A stretch of DNA of 54,100 bases from Akkermansiaceae bacterium (GCA_025363295.1 JANYEC010000097.1:1-54100), one strand, 5' to 3'; counted from the stretch's first letter, positions 27,473-36,379 are shown. Made by a program: numbers and translations. The notes: a model not told the origin generated them from the letters alone.

Positions 27473-27488
27473 GTGACAATAACGCCAC
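27473..27488. promoter_or_regulatory. Near-match operator GTGAC-N6-GCCAC in the exosortase divergent spacer
   Basis: The arms GTGAC (27473-27477) and GCCAC (27484-27488) surround AATAAC. One base differs from the palindromes before tpsB and tpsA. It lies between the divergent PEP-CTERM and exosortase genes, where a shared regulator would act on both. On its own the match would be weak. Confidence 0.38.
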
Positions 27489-27517
27489 ACTCCAACGATC
27501 ACCCCCACTGCCTCTCA

Positions 27518-27533
27518 GTGACGAAAACGACAC
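27518..27533. promoter_or_regulatory. Second near-match operator GTGAC-N6-GACAC in the same spacer
   Basis: The arms GTGAC (27518-27522) and GACAC (27529-27533) surround GAAAAC, 45 bases after the first near match and about 43 bases before the exosortase ATG. It differs by one base from the full palindrome. Two sites at about four helical turns would allow cooperative binding. This is inference from spacing only. Confidence 0.35.
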
Positions 27534-27575
27534 ACAAGCACCTTTGACCGCTGCGGTGAGCCATGGTGGCACTCT

Positions 27576-28478
27576 ATGGCTGTTATGACATCACGAGTCT
27601 GTATTTCACAATATACCCCTTGGATCGTGCTGATATCAGCACTGTGGGCACAGGTGTTCTACTCTGCGAGCTACGGCTGGCTACATGGGGAGTATTACGA
27701 CTATGGATGGTACGTGCCGCCTTTGGCGGTTTGGTTTTTCTATCGAAAATGGCGTGAGTGGAAGACCCTGCCGCACGCTTCCTTACCGGGCTGGGCAATC
27801 ACCCTCGGAATCCTTTTCCTAACTGCTATACTGGTAGCGTTGCGGATCATGGGAAGAACTGATCCGGGGTGGCCGTGGCCGGGATGGGGTCAGGCGATCA
27901 TTGCTTGCATCATTACCTGCTACATCGTGTGGAAAAAGGCAGGCAATCTTGCGATTACCCGTATTGTTCCTGTGTTGCTGTTTGCGCTCACGTCCGTTAG
28001 GCTTCCAGGTCGGGTGGAGAAGCTGCTGGTAGATAGTATGACTCACGGCGTGTTGGATGCCAGCAGTTGGATTTTCCGAGTCCTCGGGCACGCGGTCACA
28101 GTGATGGGCAATCAACTGGAGATGGCGGGTAAAATTGTCGAGGTAACCGAAGGATGCAGCGGCATCCGCTCGGCACAAAGTTTTCTGATGGCGTCACTGT
28201 GCTTCGGTGAGTGGCTGCGCCTGGAAGCGAAGTGGCGGATCTCTCTGGTAGGTGCTGCTCTTTTGATCGCATGGGTCATGAATGTGGCGCGAGCCTGCCT
28301 GCTTGCGGAGATCCGCTTCAATCAAGGGGAATCCGCATTTGAAAGAGCACATAATCCCGTGGGAATCGCTGCGTTTGTGATCGGCACGGGGATTGTTTTT
28401 TGGCTGGCTTTTATGTTAGACGCAAAGCGCAAAGGAATTAGGTTAGTCCGGCACAAAGTGGGAGGTGACTGCGCATGA
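27576..28478 (+). CDS. xrt: Exosortase (archaeosortase/exosortase family transpeptidase)
   Basis: The 300-residue polytopic membrane protein contains the catalytic triad of exosortases: Cys194 in VTEGCSGIRS, Arg239 in VMNVARACLLAE and His259 in FERAHNPVG. Eight or so hydrophobic segments surround them. The enzyme cleaves PEP-CTERM tails at the inner membrane, probably moving the protein to another carrier. The likely local substrate is the divergent gene at 26455. The subclass is not clear to me. The start is ATG 27576; ATG 27585 is a close alternative. The stop overlaps the start of the next gene (ATGA), so translation is coupled. Confidence 0.92.
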   Translation: MAVMTSRVCISQYTPWIVLISALWAQVFYSASYGWLHGEYYDYGWYVPPLAVWFFYRKWREWKTLPHASLPGWAITLGILFLTAILVALRIMGRTDPGWPWPGWGQAIIACIITCYIVWKKAGNLAITRIVPVLLFALTSVRLPGRVEKLLVDSMTHGVLDASSWIFRVLGHAVTVMGNQLEMAGKIVEVTEGCSGIRSAQSFLMASLCFGEWLRLEAKWRISLVGAALLIAWVMNVARACLLAEIRFNQGESAFERAHNPVGIAAFVIGTGIVFWLAFMLDAKRKGIRLVRHKVGGDCA

Positions 28479-29176
28479 AACGGTGGCAAATTGTCCTTTG
28501 GTGTCTTGTTTCGCTGCTGCCAGTGCTCGCAGCAGAAATCATTTCTTACAGGTGGATGAATCCCAATCTATCAGAATCATCGCTGATTCTGCCAATTTTC
28601 AGGCCGCCTCTGGAAAACAGCACATTCGAACTATCAGATAAGGAGTTTAACAAAGTGAAGGACCAGCTCGCGTGCAGCAGGGGATGGATTGGTAAGCAAG
28701 GTGGGGACGACACCCCTCTCACGCGCCTCATTTGGATCGAGTGGGATCGCACCAACGCTCGAAACACCTTGGAAGCATTCCGCCACATGCCGGAACAATG
28801 TTTGGGCAGCATCGGAATGACGCTTGAGAAGATCTATCCACAGCGGATCTATGGCGAGGGAGACAAGCAGTTCGTGTTTGACTCCACCCTATTTCGTCCT
28901 CTCCGCGGTGGGCAGTCGATCTTCGTCTTCAAGGCGGTGTGGATCTCGGGATTGCAAGGTGCGAAGCTCAGAGAGAACGTCTTGGCGGTTAACCAACTCG
29001 ATTTAGGAGCGTTGCGTTTTGCCGCAGCCACGCATCGGTTCAACCCAGAACATACCCGCGTCCTGATGGGCGGGGTGGTTGGCTTGCCGTCCGAAGAACT
29101 CGCATGGAAATCGTTTTCCCGAGATATTCTCTCTCAGATCCAATGGACCACTCTCCAACCCTCCTTCAAAAATTGA
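28475..29176 (+). CDS. EpsI-like exosortase-associated protein
   Basis: The 233-residue protein has a membrane-anchor or signal helix at the N-terminus (WQIVLWCLVSLLPVLAAEII). The remainder is exported. The stretch FRHMPEQCLGSIGM resembles the H-x-P-E-x-C motif of EpsI-domain proteins. These are often fused to, or encoded beside, exosortases in polysaccharide/PEP-CTERM loci. It overlaps exosortase by four bases and lies one base before the next gene. The exact role of EpsI is not settled; a helper in sorting or polysaccharide linkage is the common proposal. Confidence 0.75.
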   Translation: MKRWQIVLWCLVSLLPVLAAEIISYRWMNPNLSESSLILPIFRPPLENSTFELSDKEFNKVKDQLACSRGWIGKQGGDDTPLTRLIWIEWDRTNARNTLEAFRHMPEQCLGSIGMTLEKIYPQRIYGEGDKQFVFDSTLFRPLRGGQSIFVFKAVWISGLQGAKLRENVLAVNQLDLGALRFAAATHRFNPEHTRVLMGGVVGLPSEELAWKSFSRDILSQIQWTTLQPSFKN

Positions 29177-29177
29177 T

Positions 29178-31415
29178 ATGAAATTCTTCTCACGTGAGCA
29201 GCCTCTTCGGGATTCCTTGGCCATCAAGGTGAGCCTAAAGGAACGAATTCGATATGAATGGATTGATCTCCATCTCTTGTGGAAGACCTTGATCGTCGTC
29301 GGCGTGTTGGCCGTTTTGGCCATTCCTTTTTATGGCAGGGCAATCAAGGCCGCCAAGAGCCGCACTTACGCGCAAGATCTCACCGCAGCAAAAAAGGCTC
29401 TTGCCGATGGACGCGACACTGATGCGCGCGATCTCTCACTTACACTCTTGCGCAGGGATCCCAAAAACACGGAGCCGATGCCCGTGCTGATGCATGCGGC
29501 AGCAGGTGCGAAGGATCCATTGTTATTGCCCGTCGCGCGTGGTTTTCTGGAAATGGATACTCAAAGCAAACCCGACCGGGTCTTCGCTTGGAAAGTGATT
29601 TCAAAAGAATGCCCAATGGGAGCCGCCGGTATCATCTGGCTAACGTCGATTCAGGAAAACGAGAGAGCGGATCCTGATTTCCTGTCTCCTTGGTTAGAGC
29701 GCCTTGGAACAGAAAAACTAGACCACGAAATCGAAACCTTGCTCGCAAAACAAACTGGGGCGATCGACCCGCGCATGGAGCGCATTCGTCTCTCAATGCT
29801 CGCAGCTCGAGGTACAGAAAATTCCTATCGAGAGCTGCAGGCTCGCCTTTTTGACCGCATCGCGTCCTCCCCGTTAGATGGGCTCCTGTTGATCGATCTG
29901 ATGGATGAGGTTCCACAATCCGCCCTTATTCCTTATTCGTTCACTGCCCTTGGAGAGTGGTTAAAAGGTTCTGGTAAGGAGCCTTCGCTGGAAAATCAAT
30001 TGCGCCTCGCCCGTTGCGAAATGGTGGCAAAACCCGAAGCCGCAGAAGCCATTCTCACTCGAACTACGGCCGCACTTGCAGCGAGCGCGCCGCTTCCATT
30101 GGCCAGCTTATGTGTTTCTATCAACCGCCCCGACCGAGCGGAAGAACTCCTTAAACCACTCGTGCCGAAGGGAAGCTCAGGTGCATTTCATCTCATGGCC
30201 AAAGTTTTGGAAAACCAACAAAAGTTAGAAGAGTGGGATGACTTGTTAGCATCACCTCCCAAAGGTGCATTTCTTCCAAGTATTTTGTGCGACCGAGCTT
30301 ACCTAGCCATGCAAAGGAGCGATGAAAGGGCTAAAATCAATTTCGAACAGGAAGCAGCCATTCGCGCGGAGAAAGACCTGGATAGCGACTCGCTGATCCG
30401 CCTGGCACGTCACGCCTCTAATCGAAGCATGAACGATTATGCAGTGAGCATCTGGGTAAAGGCGATTCGTAAAGGCTCCTCCAGTCCCCTCCCTCTATTT
30501 TCCTCGATTTCTCCGGTTTTTGAGACGCTGGCCCGTGACAAACAAGATAGCCAGCTTCTCGAAGTGCTCACTGTCTATCGGACCGCAGATCCTGGCGATC
30601 TGGATGTGATCACTCAGCATCTCTACCTTGCTTGCTTGATGGGTAGCGTCACCCCCAATCAGCTTTTGACCGTTCTTTCACCACTGCACGAAAAGTTCAA
30701 TGCACAATCCCTCAAACTACCTATTGCGCTTGCAGAACTCCTTGAGGGACGAACTGCTCTGGCCGACAAGTTGACAGGTGACACAACCATCGACTGGTTC
30801 TCCCAAATTCCGGCATTTCGTGCGATCCGGGCAGTCACGCTCACCAAAATTGGTCGTAAGGAAGAGGCTGATATTTATATGGAGGACTTTCCATGGGACA
30901 GGGTGCTGCCATGCGAAAAAAGGGTTTTCAAAGAACTGCTAGAGGTATCAAAAGAGTCGGAACAAATAGCAGCGTCAGGAAAGTTAGAGCAACAGGACAA
31001 AGCTAAAGTCGCAGAAGGATTGAGGCAGGCTCAAAAGGCCAAAGAACTCATGGAAATCAGAAAAGCGCGGGAGGCAAAAGAAGCGGAAAAATCCGAGGAG
31101 CAGAAACTTGCCGAAAAAACCCAAAAGACCCAGCAATTAGAGAAGGCTAAACTCGCAGAAGAAACGAGACAGGCGCAAAGGGCTAACGAACTCATGGAAA
31201 TCAGAAAGGCACGGGAGGCACGAGAATCCGCAAAATCCGAGGAGCAGATACTTGCGGAAAAAAATCTAAAGGTCGAAAAAGCACGGCTCGCAGAGAAGAC
31301 GCAACAGGCCGTGCAAAACGAAGTTTCAAATGAAGTTAGGGAAAAGTTGGCAGCGCAAGCAGCCAAGGAAGCCGCTGAGGCCAAGGACACAGGAGAAACC
31401 AAACAAGCAAACTAA
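29178..31415 (+). CDS. Membrane-anchored TPR-like protein with C-terminal coiled coil
   Basis: The 745-residue protein starts at ATG 29178, one base after the EpsI-like stop. A membrane helix (LLWKTLIVVGVLAVLAIPFYG) lies at about residues 34-54. The large periplasmic part is alpha-helical and repeat-like (for example AKKALADGRDTDARDLSLTLLRRDPK), as in TPR proteins of exosortase loci. The last 130 residues are a charged Lys/Glu/Ala/Arg coiled coil. It contains a tandem repeat of 48 residues (ELMEIRKARE at nt 31044 and 31188). It may scaffold the sorting machinery or count carbohydrate-assembly partners; neither is shown. A hairpin follows the stop (31425-31439). Confidence 0.8.
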   Translation: MKFFSREQPLRDSLAIKVSLKERIRYEWIDLHLLWKTLIVVGVLAVLAIPFYGRAIKAAKSRTYAQDLTAAKKALADGRDTDARDLSLTLLRRDPKNTEPMPVLMHAAAGAKDPLLLPVARGFLEMDTQSKPDRVFAWKVISKECPMGAAGIIWLTSIQENERADPDFLSPWLERLGTEKLDHEIETLLAKQTGAIDPRMERIRLSMLAARGTENSYRELQARLFDRIASSPLDGLLLIDLMDEVPQSALIPYSFTALGEWLKGSGKEPSLENQLRLARCEMVAKPEAAEAILTRTTAALAASAPLPLASLCVSINRPDRAEELLKPLVPKGSSGAFHLMAKVLENQQKLEEWDDLLASPPKGAFLPSILCDRAYLAMQRSDERAKINFEQEAAIRAEKDLDSDSLIRLARHASNRSMNDYAVSIWVKAIRKGSSSPLPLFSSISPVFETLARDKQDSQLLEVLTVYRTADPGDLDVITQHLYLACLMGSVTPNQLLTVLSPLHEKFNAQSLKLPIALAELLEGRTALADKLTGDTTIDWFSQIPAFRAIRAVTLTKIGRKEEADIYMEDFPWDRVLPCEKRVFKELLEVSKESEQIAASGKLEQQDKAKVAEGLRQAQKAKELMEIRKAREAKEAEKSEEQKLAEKTQKTQQLEKAKLAEETRQAQRANELMEIRKAREARESAKSEEQILAEKNLKVEKARLAEKTQQAVQNEVSNEVREKLAAQAAKEAAEAKDTGETKQAN

Positions 31416-31424
31416 CACCTCCCC

Positions 31425-31439
31425 CACCGCATTGCGGTG
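31425..31439. terminator. Weak hairpin between convergent genes
   Basis: The arms CACCGC and GCGGTG with loop ATT form a perfect 6-bp stem in the 57-base gap between the TPR gene (plus) and the gene at 31473 (minus). There is no clear T run on either side, so terminator function is uncertain. Confidence 0.35.
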
Positions 31440-31472
31440 ATTGAGATTTCCAACAACGATCGTTTTGAAAAC

Positions 31473-32867
31473 TCACGGTGGCGGCATCGCCCGATTCTTT
31501 GTTTCCTCCCGGTAGAAAATCTTGTCCATCTTATCCAGATAGAGTGAGAGTTCGTCCTTGCGCTGATGGGGGTTTGCTTTCAAGCGGTCCTTGAGCCGCA
31601 TATAGTCATCGAAAACCCCGCTGGTTTCACGGGCGCGGGTAATCTCAAACCAATCCATGTAATCCCGGGCACGGGCCGCTCTTGCCTTCATGGTCGTGCG
31701 GGTGTCTTGAAGCGCGGCGAGACGGGCCCTAACATCTGCGGTTTTGTTTTTCGCAATAGCTGTTAGTAAAAGCTGATACTCTGATAAAAGCGGGCGGTAA
31801 GAGGGAAAACACCGGTAACTGAGCCGGACCAGCGCATCCTGAGAGAGCCGGATTGCGGCGATGCGCTCGGGCTCTTTCAAGCCTGCAAGTTCCGGCCAGG
31901 CGCTGAGCTCCTTCTGCTGCAAAATGCCTTCTTCACTGCGAAAATTCAGATGCAGTGCCTCGCCGAGAGCGGCCTCAGTCTGGTTGATCGTTAGAATATC
32001 GGTCAGCAAGTTCAATGCGCCCTTGCTGGCGAGCTGCAGCGCCCACCACTTCGCAAGACTTGTTTCTGATAGATTAAGTTCGGGGAAATGCTTGCGCAGG
32101 AGCGTGGGCATTTCACCTTCAAAACCCGCGACATCGGATAGAAAAGCGCGAAAGCCCTGTTTGCCCTGGGGTTGCTCCAAGAGCGCCATGACCAGTGCCC
32201 CTGAGGACACGCGGAAAGCGGCACGGGTGGCACCATCGAGATTCTCAAAACCATTCTCGTCAATTGCCATGAGATCGTCGATTTTAAACAAACCGCCAGT
32301 TTTGAAAAGCGCCTCGTACAAGCGGCGATCGCTGCGGTTGAGCCTCCAATCGGTCGCTTCGAGCAATCCATCCGCCAACCAAGGTGGAACTCTGAGCGGT
32401 CGTTCATCGTCGGTGGCAGCTCGCCCGCGCAATGAGCGCTCGTAAAGGAGAGCGGAAGTCGCTGCATATTTGAAACGCGCGCGTTCAATGCCGCGGCACA
32501 AGTGCACATCCATCCGCAAGTCGTAGCCTGCTTCACTGACTAACAATTGCATGCTCACCGTGCGCGGCGGCAAGGGATCGCCAGCTTTTCCATGCAGCAC
32601 GATGGTGATAGGGATTTTCCATTCGTCGTTTTCTTCCGTGAGGCGCAATAATTCATCCTTCGTTTCTTCTGCTAGAATCGCGACGGTTCCGCGCACGAGA
32701 CCATCTCCCCCGCCCACGCGGAATTGCTTGGAGCGGCTGATCACCTTTTCCAAGCTGAGGGGTTTCTCTTTCCCGGGTGGCTCTGCGATCTGGACTGCCC
32801 GGGGAATTTCTTCAGCGCCGGCAATGACGGTAAGACACCATCCCAAAACTAGCAGGCGGGTGCGCAT
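31473..32867 (-). CDS. Exported protein of unknown function
   Basis: The 464-residue protein has a signal peptide (LLVLGWCLTVIAGAEE). The middle has VPPWLADGLLEATDWRLN, which recalls the helix after the metal site in some gluzincin-type peptidases. I find no HExxH motif, so catalysis is doubtful. The C-terminal third is helical and charged. The next gene in the same orientation starts 7 bases upstream of its start codon, so the two are likely co-transcribed. Function unknown. Confidence 0.72.
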   Translation of the reverse strand: MRTRLLVLGWCLTVIAGAEEIPRAVQIAEPPGKEKPLSLEKVISRSKQFRVGGGDGLVRGTVAILAEETKDELLRLTEENDEWKIPITIVLHGKAGDPLPPRTVSMQLLVSEAGYDLRMDVHLCRGIERARFKYAATSALLYERSLRGRAATDDERPLRVPPWLADGLLEATDWRLNRSDRRLYEALFKTGGLFKIDDLMAIDENGFENLDGATRAAFRVSSGALVMALLEQPQGKQGFRAFLSDVAGFEGEMPTLLRKHFPELNLSETSLAKWWALQLASKGALNLLTDILTINQTEAALGEALHLNFRSEEGILQQKELSAWPELAGLKEPERIAAIRLSQDALVRLSYRCFPSYRPLLSEYQLLLTAIAKNKTADVRARLAALQDTRTTMKARAARARDYMDWFEITRARETSGVFDDYMRLKDRLKANPHQRKDELSLYLDKMDKIFYREETKNRAMPPP

Positions 32868-32874
32868 AAAAAAG

Positions 32875-33564
32875 TTAGAAAACCTGTGGCAGGTGGGAGC
32901 CCGACTCCGCCGGTGCGCGCGAATTGAGGATCATCCGGCCTTTTTCAATTTTAATGCGAGCCATCTCCTCAATCCCTAGATTTTTTTCCTCGGGAAACAA
33001 CGCTGCGAGTTTTTCATAAGCGGGCATGACAAGAATGAGAAAACCCTGTGGCACCACCAGTTTGCCAAAGCGTCCCCCACGCGGAGGTTTCGGCACGTCT
33101 TTATGATAGGGGCCACCGTCAAGTTTCACTTCGGTGACCACGCCTTTGGCTCCTTCCATCTTTTCCACTCTGAAAAACATCGAGACGGTGAAGGGCTGAT
33201 TCATGAACTTGCGCTCCATGATCACTTCGGCAAATCCCTCCTCGAGCCGAACCCATACGCGTTCGAGCGAAATTTGCGAAGCGAGCAAGCCTCCCTGCTT
33301 CGTCACCAGCGTGCGGCCTAACCAATTGTTAATTTCCCCCTCAGTGAGCGTCACAGGAAAACCGCGGTCCATCGAGTTTTTCAAAATCACCTTCATATCG
33401 CGAACCTGTGCCGTTCTAGCAGAGATCGTGATATCTGATAGATCCTGGGGTTGAACCGCGAGGAAAACTCCTGCACCCAAGCCGCCGGCTGCGATCAAAA
33501 GAACGAGAACAATGACGACGGAAAAACATCCGCCGCCGGATTTGGGTTTTGTAGGATCTGCCAT
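32875..33564 (-). CDS. Hypothetical single-pass membrane protein with exported domain
   Basis: The 229-residue protein starts at the ATG of MADPTKPKSGGG; upstream codons are a Leu/Pro-rich shadow of the fmdB region. A short cytoplasmic tail leads to one helix (CFSVVIVLVLLIAAGGLGAGVFLAV, residues 14-37). The exported domain includes VTLTEGEINNWLGRTL and FTVSMFFRVEKMEG, which suggests a beta-rich fold like proteins binding lipids or polyelectrolytes, but no family is certain. Probably co-transcribed with 31473 downstream. Confidence 0.7.
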   Translation of the reverse strand: MADPTKPKSGGGCFSVVIVLVLLIAAGGLGAGVFLAVQPQDLSDITISARTAQVRDMKVILKNSMDRGFPVTLTEGEINNWLGRTLVTKQGGLLASQISLERVWVRLEEGFAEVIMERKFMNQPFTVSMFFRVEKMEGAKGVVTEVKLDGGPYHKDVPKPPRGGRFGKLVVPQGFLILVMPAYEKLAALFPEEKNLGIEEMARIKIEKGRMILNSRAPAESGSHLPQVF

Positions 33565-33619
33565 GGCCGCTGTGCTTAGCATGGGGTGACCTGCTTGCAA
33601 AGCGTCGCTTCGCAGAGCG

Positions 33620-33907
33620 TCAATCCGCTGACTTTGGAGAGGCAGCGGCGGGAGCCGGGGCAGCAGGAGCGGCGGGTGCGCTTGCACTGCTTTCCGCCTT
33701 AGCTCCGGCTTGGTAGGAGGAAGAGCGGTAATCGGTTTGATAAAAGCCGGAGCCTTTGAAAATAATTCCGCCGCCGGTGCCGAGCAGACGTTTTACCGTG
33801 CCGTCACATTCCGCAAGCGGGCAGTCGGTGAGCTTTGCATCATTCATGCTTTGAAACACCTCGAAGCGTTTTCCGCATTTTTGACATTCGTAATCGTAGT
33901 TTGGCAT
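33620..33907 (-). CDS. FmdB-family zinc-ribbon protein
   Basis: The 95-residue protein begins MPNYDYECQKCGKRFEVFQS, a diagnostic FmdB/CxxC zinc ribbon. C8-x2-C11 and a second pair in DCPLAECDG would bind one zinc. The sequence LLGTGGGIIFKGSGFYQTDY is the usual family continuation. The tail is Ala/Pro/Ser-rich and disordered. The function of the family is not firmly known; a regulatory or protein-binding role is assumed. The start chosen is the standard family start. Confidence 0.9.
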   Translation of the reverse strand: MPNYDYECQKCGKRFEVFQSMNDAKLTDCPLAECDGTVKRLLGTGGGIIFKGSGFYQTDYRSSSYQAGAKAESSASAPAAPAAPAPAAASPKSAD

Positions 33908-34069
33908 GGTTCTCGGCGGGGTTGTAACACGTTCGCTCCGGGGTGCAACCTGTAGAATTTGGCAAATGCCACTCAGGCGCAGATCGAAACGATTGAAATC
34001 CATTCTGCCACCCAACTTTCTTGGATTCTACGCGTGCGGTGGCGGGATTCGTCTGCTTGAGTCATCGCC

Positions 34070-35023
34070 ATGCCTCCTCGCGTCAAGACCGTCGCTGCCA
34101 TTTCCGTTGAGAAATTTTTCGACGCCCATTCTACCGCCCTCGGCCTGACCTTGCTGAGCGAAAAAATCGGGTTCGACCGACTGATCAGTGAGCCGGCGAT
34201 GAACCGCCCGGGGCTTGCGCTCGCTGGATTTTTTTCCTACTTCGCCAAAAAACGCGTTCAAGTGCTCGGAAACTCGGAGCTTTCCTACCTCAAAACACTC
34301 CCGGAAGTCATGCGCATGGATCGTTTCCGCCGGATGTGTGACCGGGAAATTCCGTGCATCGTCGTCGCCCGCGGTTCGGCGCTCGATAGCAATCTCATGG
34401 CAGTCACCAAGGAGCACAACATCCCGGTATTCGGCACCTCGCAAGTCACCATGAATTTCCTCAACGCCGCCACCATTCGGCTGGAACATGAATTCGCCCC
34501 GAGCGTCACCTTGCACGGCTGCATGGTGGATATGCGCGGCGTCGGGGTTCTCATCGTGGGAAAAAGCGGCTCAGGGAAATCGGAAACCGCCATCGGCCTG
34601 CTCGAACGTGGGGCCTCGCTCGTGGCCGACGACATGGTGCGAATCAAATACGTAGGTGGTGATCTAGTGGCCACCGCGCCTGACCTTTCGCGGGGCTACA
34701 TGGAAATCCGCGGCATCGGCATCGTGAACGTGGCCAACCTCTACGGCCTCGCTTCGATTCGCCCGGACAAACGCCTGGACCTCGTCATCACGCTCAAGCC
34801 TCAGGCAGACCTGAACGAAGTGGACCGCATCGGGCTCCAGCAGAAGACCTATGAAATTCTTGGTCAACAGGTCGTCCACGTCGAAATCCCGGTAGGCCCC
34901 GGTCGCGATACCGCGCGGATGGTGACCATTGCCGCGCTCGACCAACAGCTCCGCCGCCTCGGCTACAACATGGCAGACGAGTTCAACCAGCGTTTGCTCA
35001 GCCACATGTCAGGGGTGAAGTGA
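34070..35023 (+). CDS. hprK: HPr kinase/phosphorylase
   Basis: The 317-residue bifunctional enzyme phosphorylates and dephosphorylates Ser46 of HPr. The P-loop GKSGSGKS lies at residues 164-171. The HPrK signature MEIRGIGIVNV starts at 211, and the catalytic His is in LHGCMVDMRG (H149). VADDMV (residues 186-190) completes the metal site. The N-terminal regulatory domain is complete. Outside Firmicutes such enzymes usually belong to a regulatory phosphotransfer chain without sugar transport; no PTS gene is visible here. It is followed by a 134-base spacer with an inverted repeat element before lepB. Confidence 0.94.
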   Translation: MPPRVKTVAAISVEKFFDAHSTALGLTLLSEKIGFDRLISEPAMNRPGLALAGFFSYFAKKRVQVLGNSELSYLKTLPEVMRMDRFRRMCDREIPCIVVARGSALDSNLMAVTKEHNIPVFGTSQVTMNFLNAATIRLEHEFAPSVTLHGCMVDMRGVGVLIVGKSGSGKSETAIGLLERGASLVADDMVRIKYVGGDLVATAPDLSRGYMEIRGIGIVNVANLYGLASIRPDKRLDLVITLKPQADLNEVDRIGLQQKTYEILGQQVVHVEIPVGPGRDTARMVTIAALDQQLRRLGYNMADEFNQRLLSHMSGVK

Positions 35024-35029
35024 GACTTT

Positions 35030-35101
35030 AGAATCAAGAGACAAGAATCCAGAATCAAGAGTAAGAACTGCCAGCAAGCTTCTTGATTCTGTATTCTGGT
35101 T
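35030..35101. repeat. AGAATCAAG-type intergenic element with inverted arms
   Basis: The left part (35030-35065) repeats AGAATCAAGAG and CAAGAATCCAGAATCAAG. The right part (35079-35101) carries the inverse, CTTCTTGATTCTGTATTCTGG. The arms can pair into an imperfect hairpin around 15 bases of unpaired sequence. A very similar left arm is found at 42061-42084 between atpA and atpG, and shorter pieces at 7104-7115 and near 48888-48905. This suggests a dispersed spacer element. Confidence 0.55.
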
Positions 35102-35157
35102 TCCGGGTCCTTGCATCCGGCCTTGCAGTCCGCCGCATCCGACTCAAGACTCCCGCC

Positions 35158-36375
35158 ATGTTCACGCCGAAGTGGAAAAAGGAAGCGCTGCACCTCGTCA
35201 AGGGTGCCAAAAAATTTGTGGACTATAAACGAGACCTGCTCAATCCCGAGCGCGTGGTTGAGATTGACTCGCGGCGTGCGGATTTGGTCGCAGCGATCAA
35301 GACTGGTGAGCTGCCAAAGGTGAATGAGGCATCCAAGCAACTTCGCGCCATTTGTGAAAACTCATTGCCGCGTGAAAAGCCGCTCGGTTGGCTTGAGGAA
35401 AATGTCGAAGTCATGTTTGTGGCCATCGTCATCGCGCTCGGCCTTCGCGCTTATTATTTGCAGCCATTCCGCATTCCGACGGGGTCGATGCAGCCGACTT
35501 TAAATGGCATTATCGCGACGCCACTGCCGATCGAAAAATGGCCGAGCCTACCTCAAAGAATGTTAGAAAAAGCCCTTCGTGGCCGTTCTTACGTCCGCGT
35601 GGTGAATGATGAGGACCGCCATTTGGCAATCACGAAAGATGGCCGCGTGGATATCCAGGACACTCAATACATGCACTTTTTCAGTCGTGCAGAGCTCCAT
35701 TTCACGGATTCCCCGCCGCTCATGTTGCCGGCCCCGGCGAATCCGGTGTCCCAAATCGGTTTAAACAGCGCTATCCAAATCGCGGGGCGAAATGGCGGAC
35801 TCCTCCCCAAAGGCACAGTGATTTGCGAAGGTATAGTGGACTCCGGCGATCTCGTGTTAGTGGATAAATTTTCCTATCATTTTCGCAATCCCAAGCGCGG
35901 CGAAGTTTTCGTTTTCGACACCATCGGCATCGAAGGAATTCAAAAGCGCAGCGGCGAACAAGGCGCTGGCTCGCACTATATCAAACGCCTTTGCGGAGTG
36001 CCGGGAGATACACTTTCCATTCAGTCTCCTAACCTTCTGGTCGATGGAAAAATCGCTCAGGAATTCGGCATCCAGCGTGTCATCCACGGCGAGGGTCCAT
36101 ACCATATCAATCCCACTGGCTACGTGCTCGCGGATCCACGAGAAGCTCTTCATCACGGGAAACTGATGCCTCAATACCTTGCGAAGCCAGGATCGACACT
36201 TTCTCTATCAGCGACGGCGCCGCCCGGACTGAATGAATACGCGGCACTGGGCGATAACACAGGGAACTCGCTAGACTCGCGCTACTGGGGCACCGTGAAG
36301 GAATACAACCTCGTCGGCCCGGCGCTCTTTTCTCTCTGGCCCATCACCACTGGTCATTGGGGCTTCATCCATTGA
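35158..36375 (+). CDS. lepB: Signal peptidase I
   Basis: The 405-residue protein starts at ATG 35158; the longer frame runs into the spacer repeat. After an 80-residue cytoplasmic extension comes one membrane helix (VMFVAIVIALGLRAYYL). The catalytic Ser110 is in FRIPTGSMQPTL and the catalytic Lys276 in SHYIKRLCGVPGD, followed by GDNTGNSLDSRYWG, the C-terminal box. The distance between Ser and Lys (166 residues) is much longer than in E. coli-type enzymes. It includes an extra segment with LMLPAPANPVSQIGLNS. It removes signal peptides from the many exported proteins here. Confidence 0.94.
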   Translation: MFTPKWKKEALHLVKGAKKFVDYKRDLLNPERVVEIDSRRADLVAAIKTGELPKVNEASKQLRAICENSLPREKPLGWLEENVEVMFVAIVIALGLRAYYLQPFRIPTGSMQPTLNGIIATPLPIEKWPSLPQRMLEKALRGRSYVRVVNDEDRHLAITKDGRVDIQDTQYMHFFSRAELHFTDSPPLMLPAPANPVSQIGLNSAIQIAGRNGGLLPKGTVICEGIVDSGDLVLVDKFSYHFRNPKRGEVFVFDTIGIEGIQKRSGEQGAGSHYIKRLCGVPGDTLSIQSPNLLVDGKIAQEFGIQRVIHGEGPYHINPTGYVLADPREALHHGKLMPQYLAKPGSTLSLSATAPPGLNEYAALGDNTGNSLDSRYWGTVKEYNLVGPALFSLWPITTGHWGFIH

Positions 36376-36379
36376 TACC

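Noticed and set aside
27563..27578. Sigma-54-like TGGCAC before the exosortase start
   Set aside because: The distance between GG and GC is nine, not ten bases, and the element would lie directly at the start codon.
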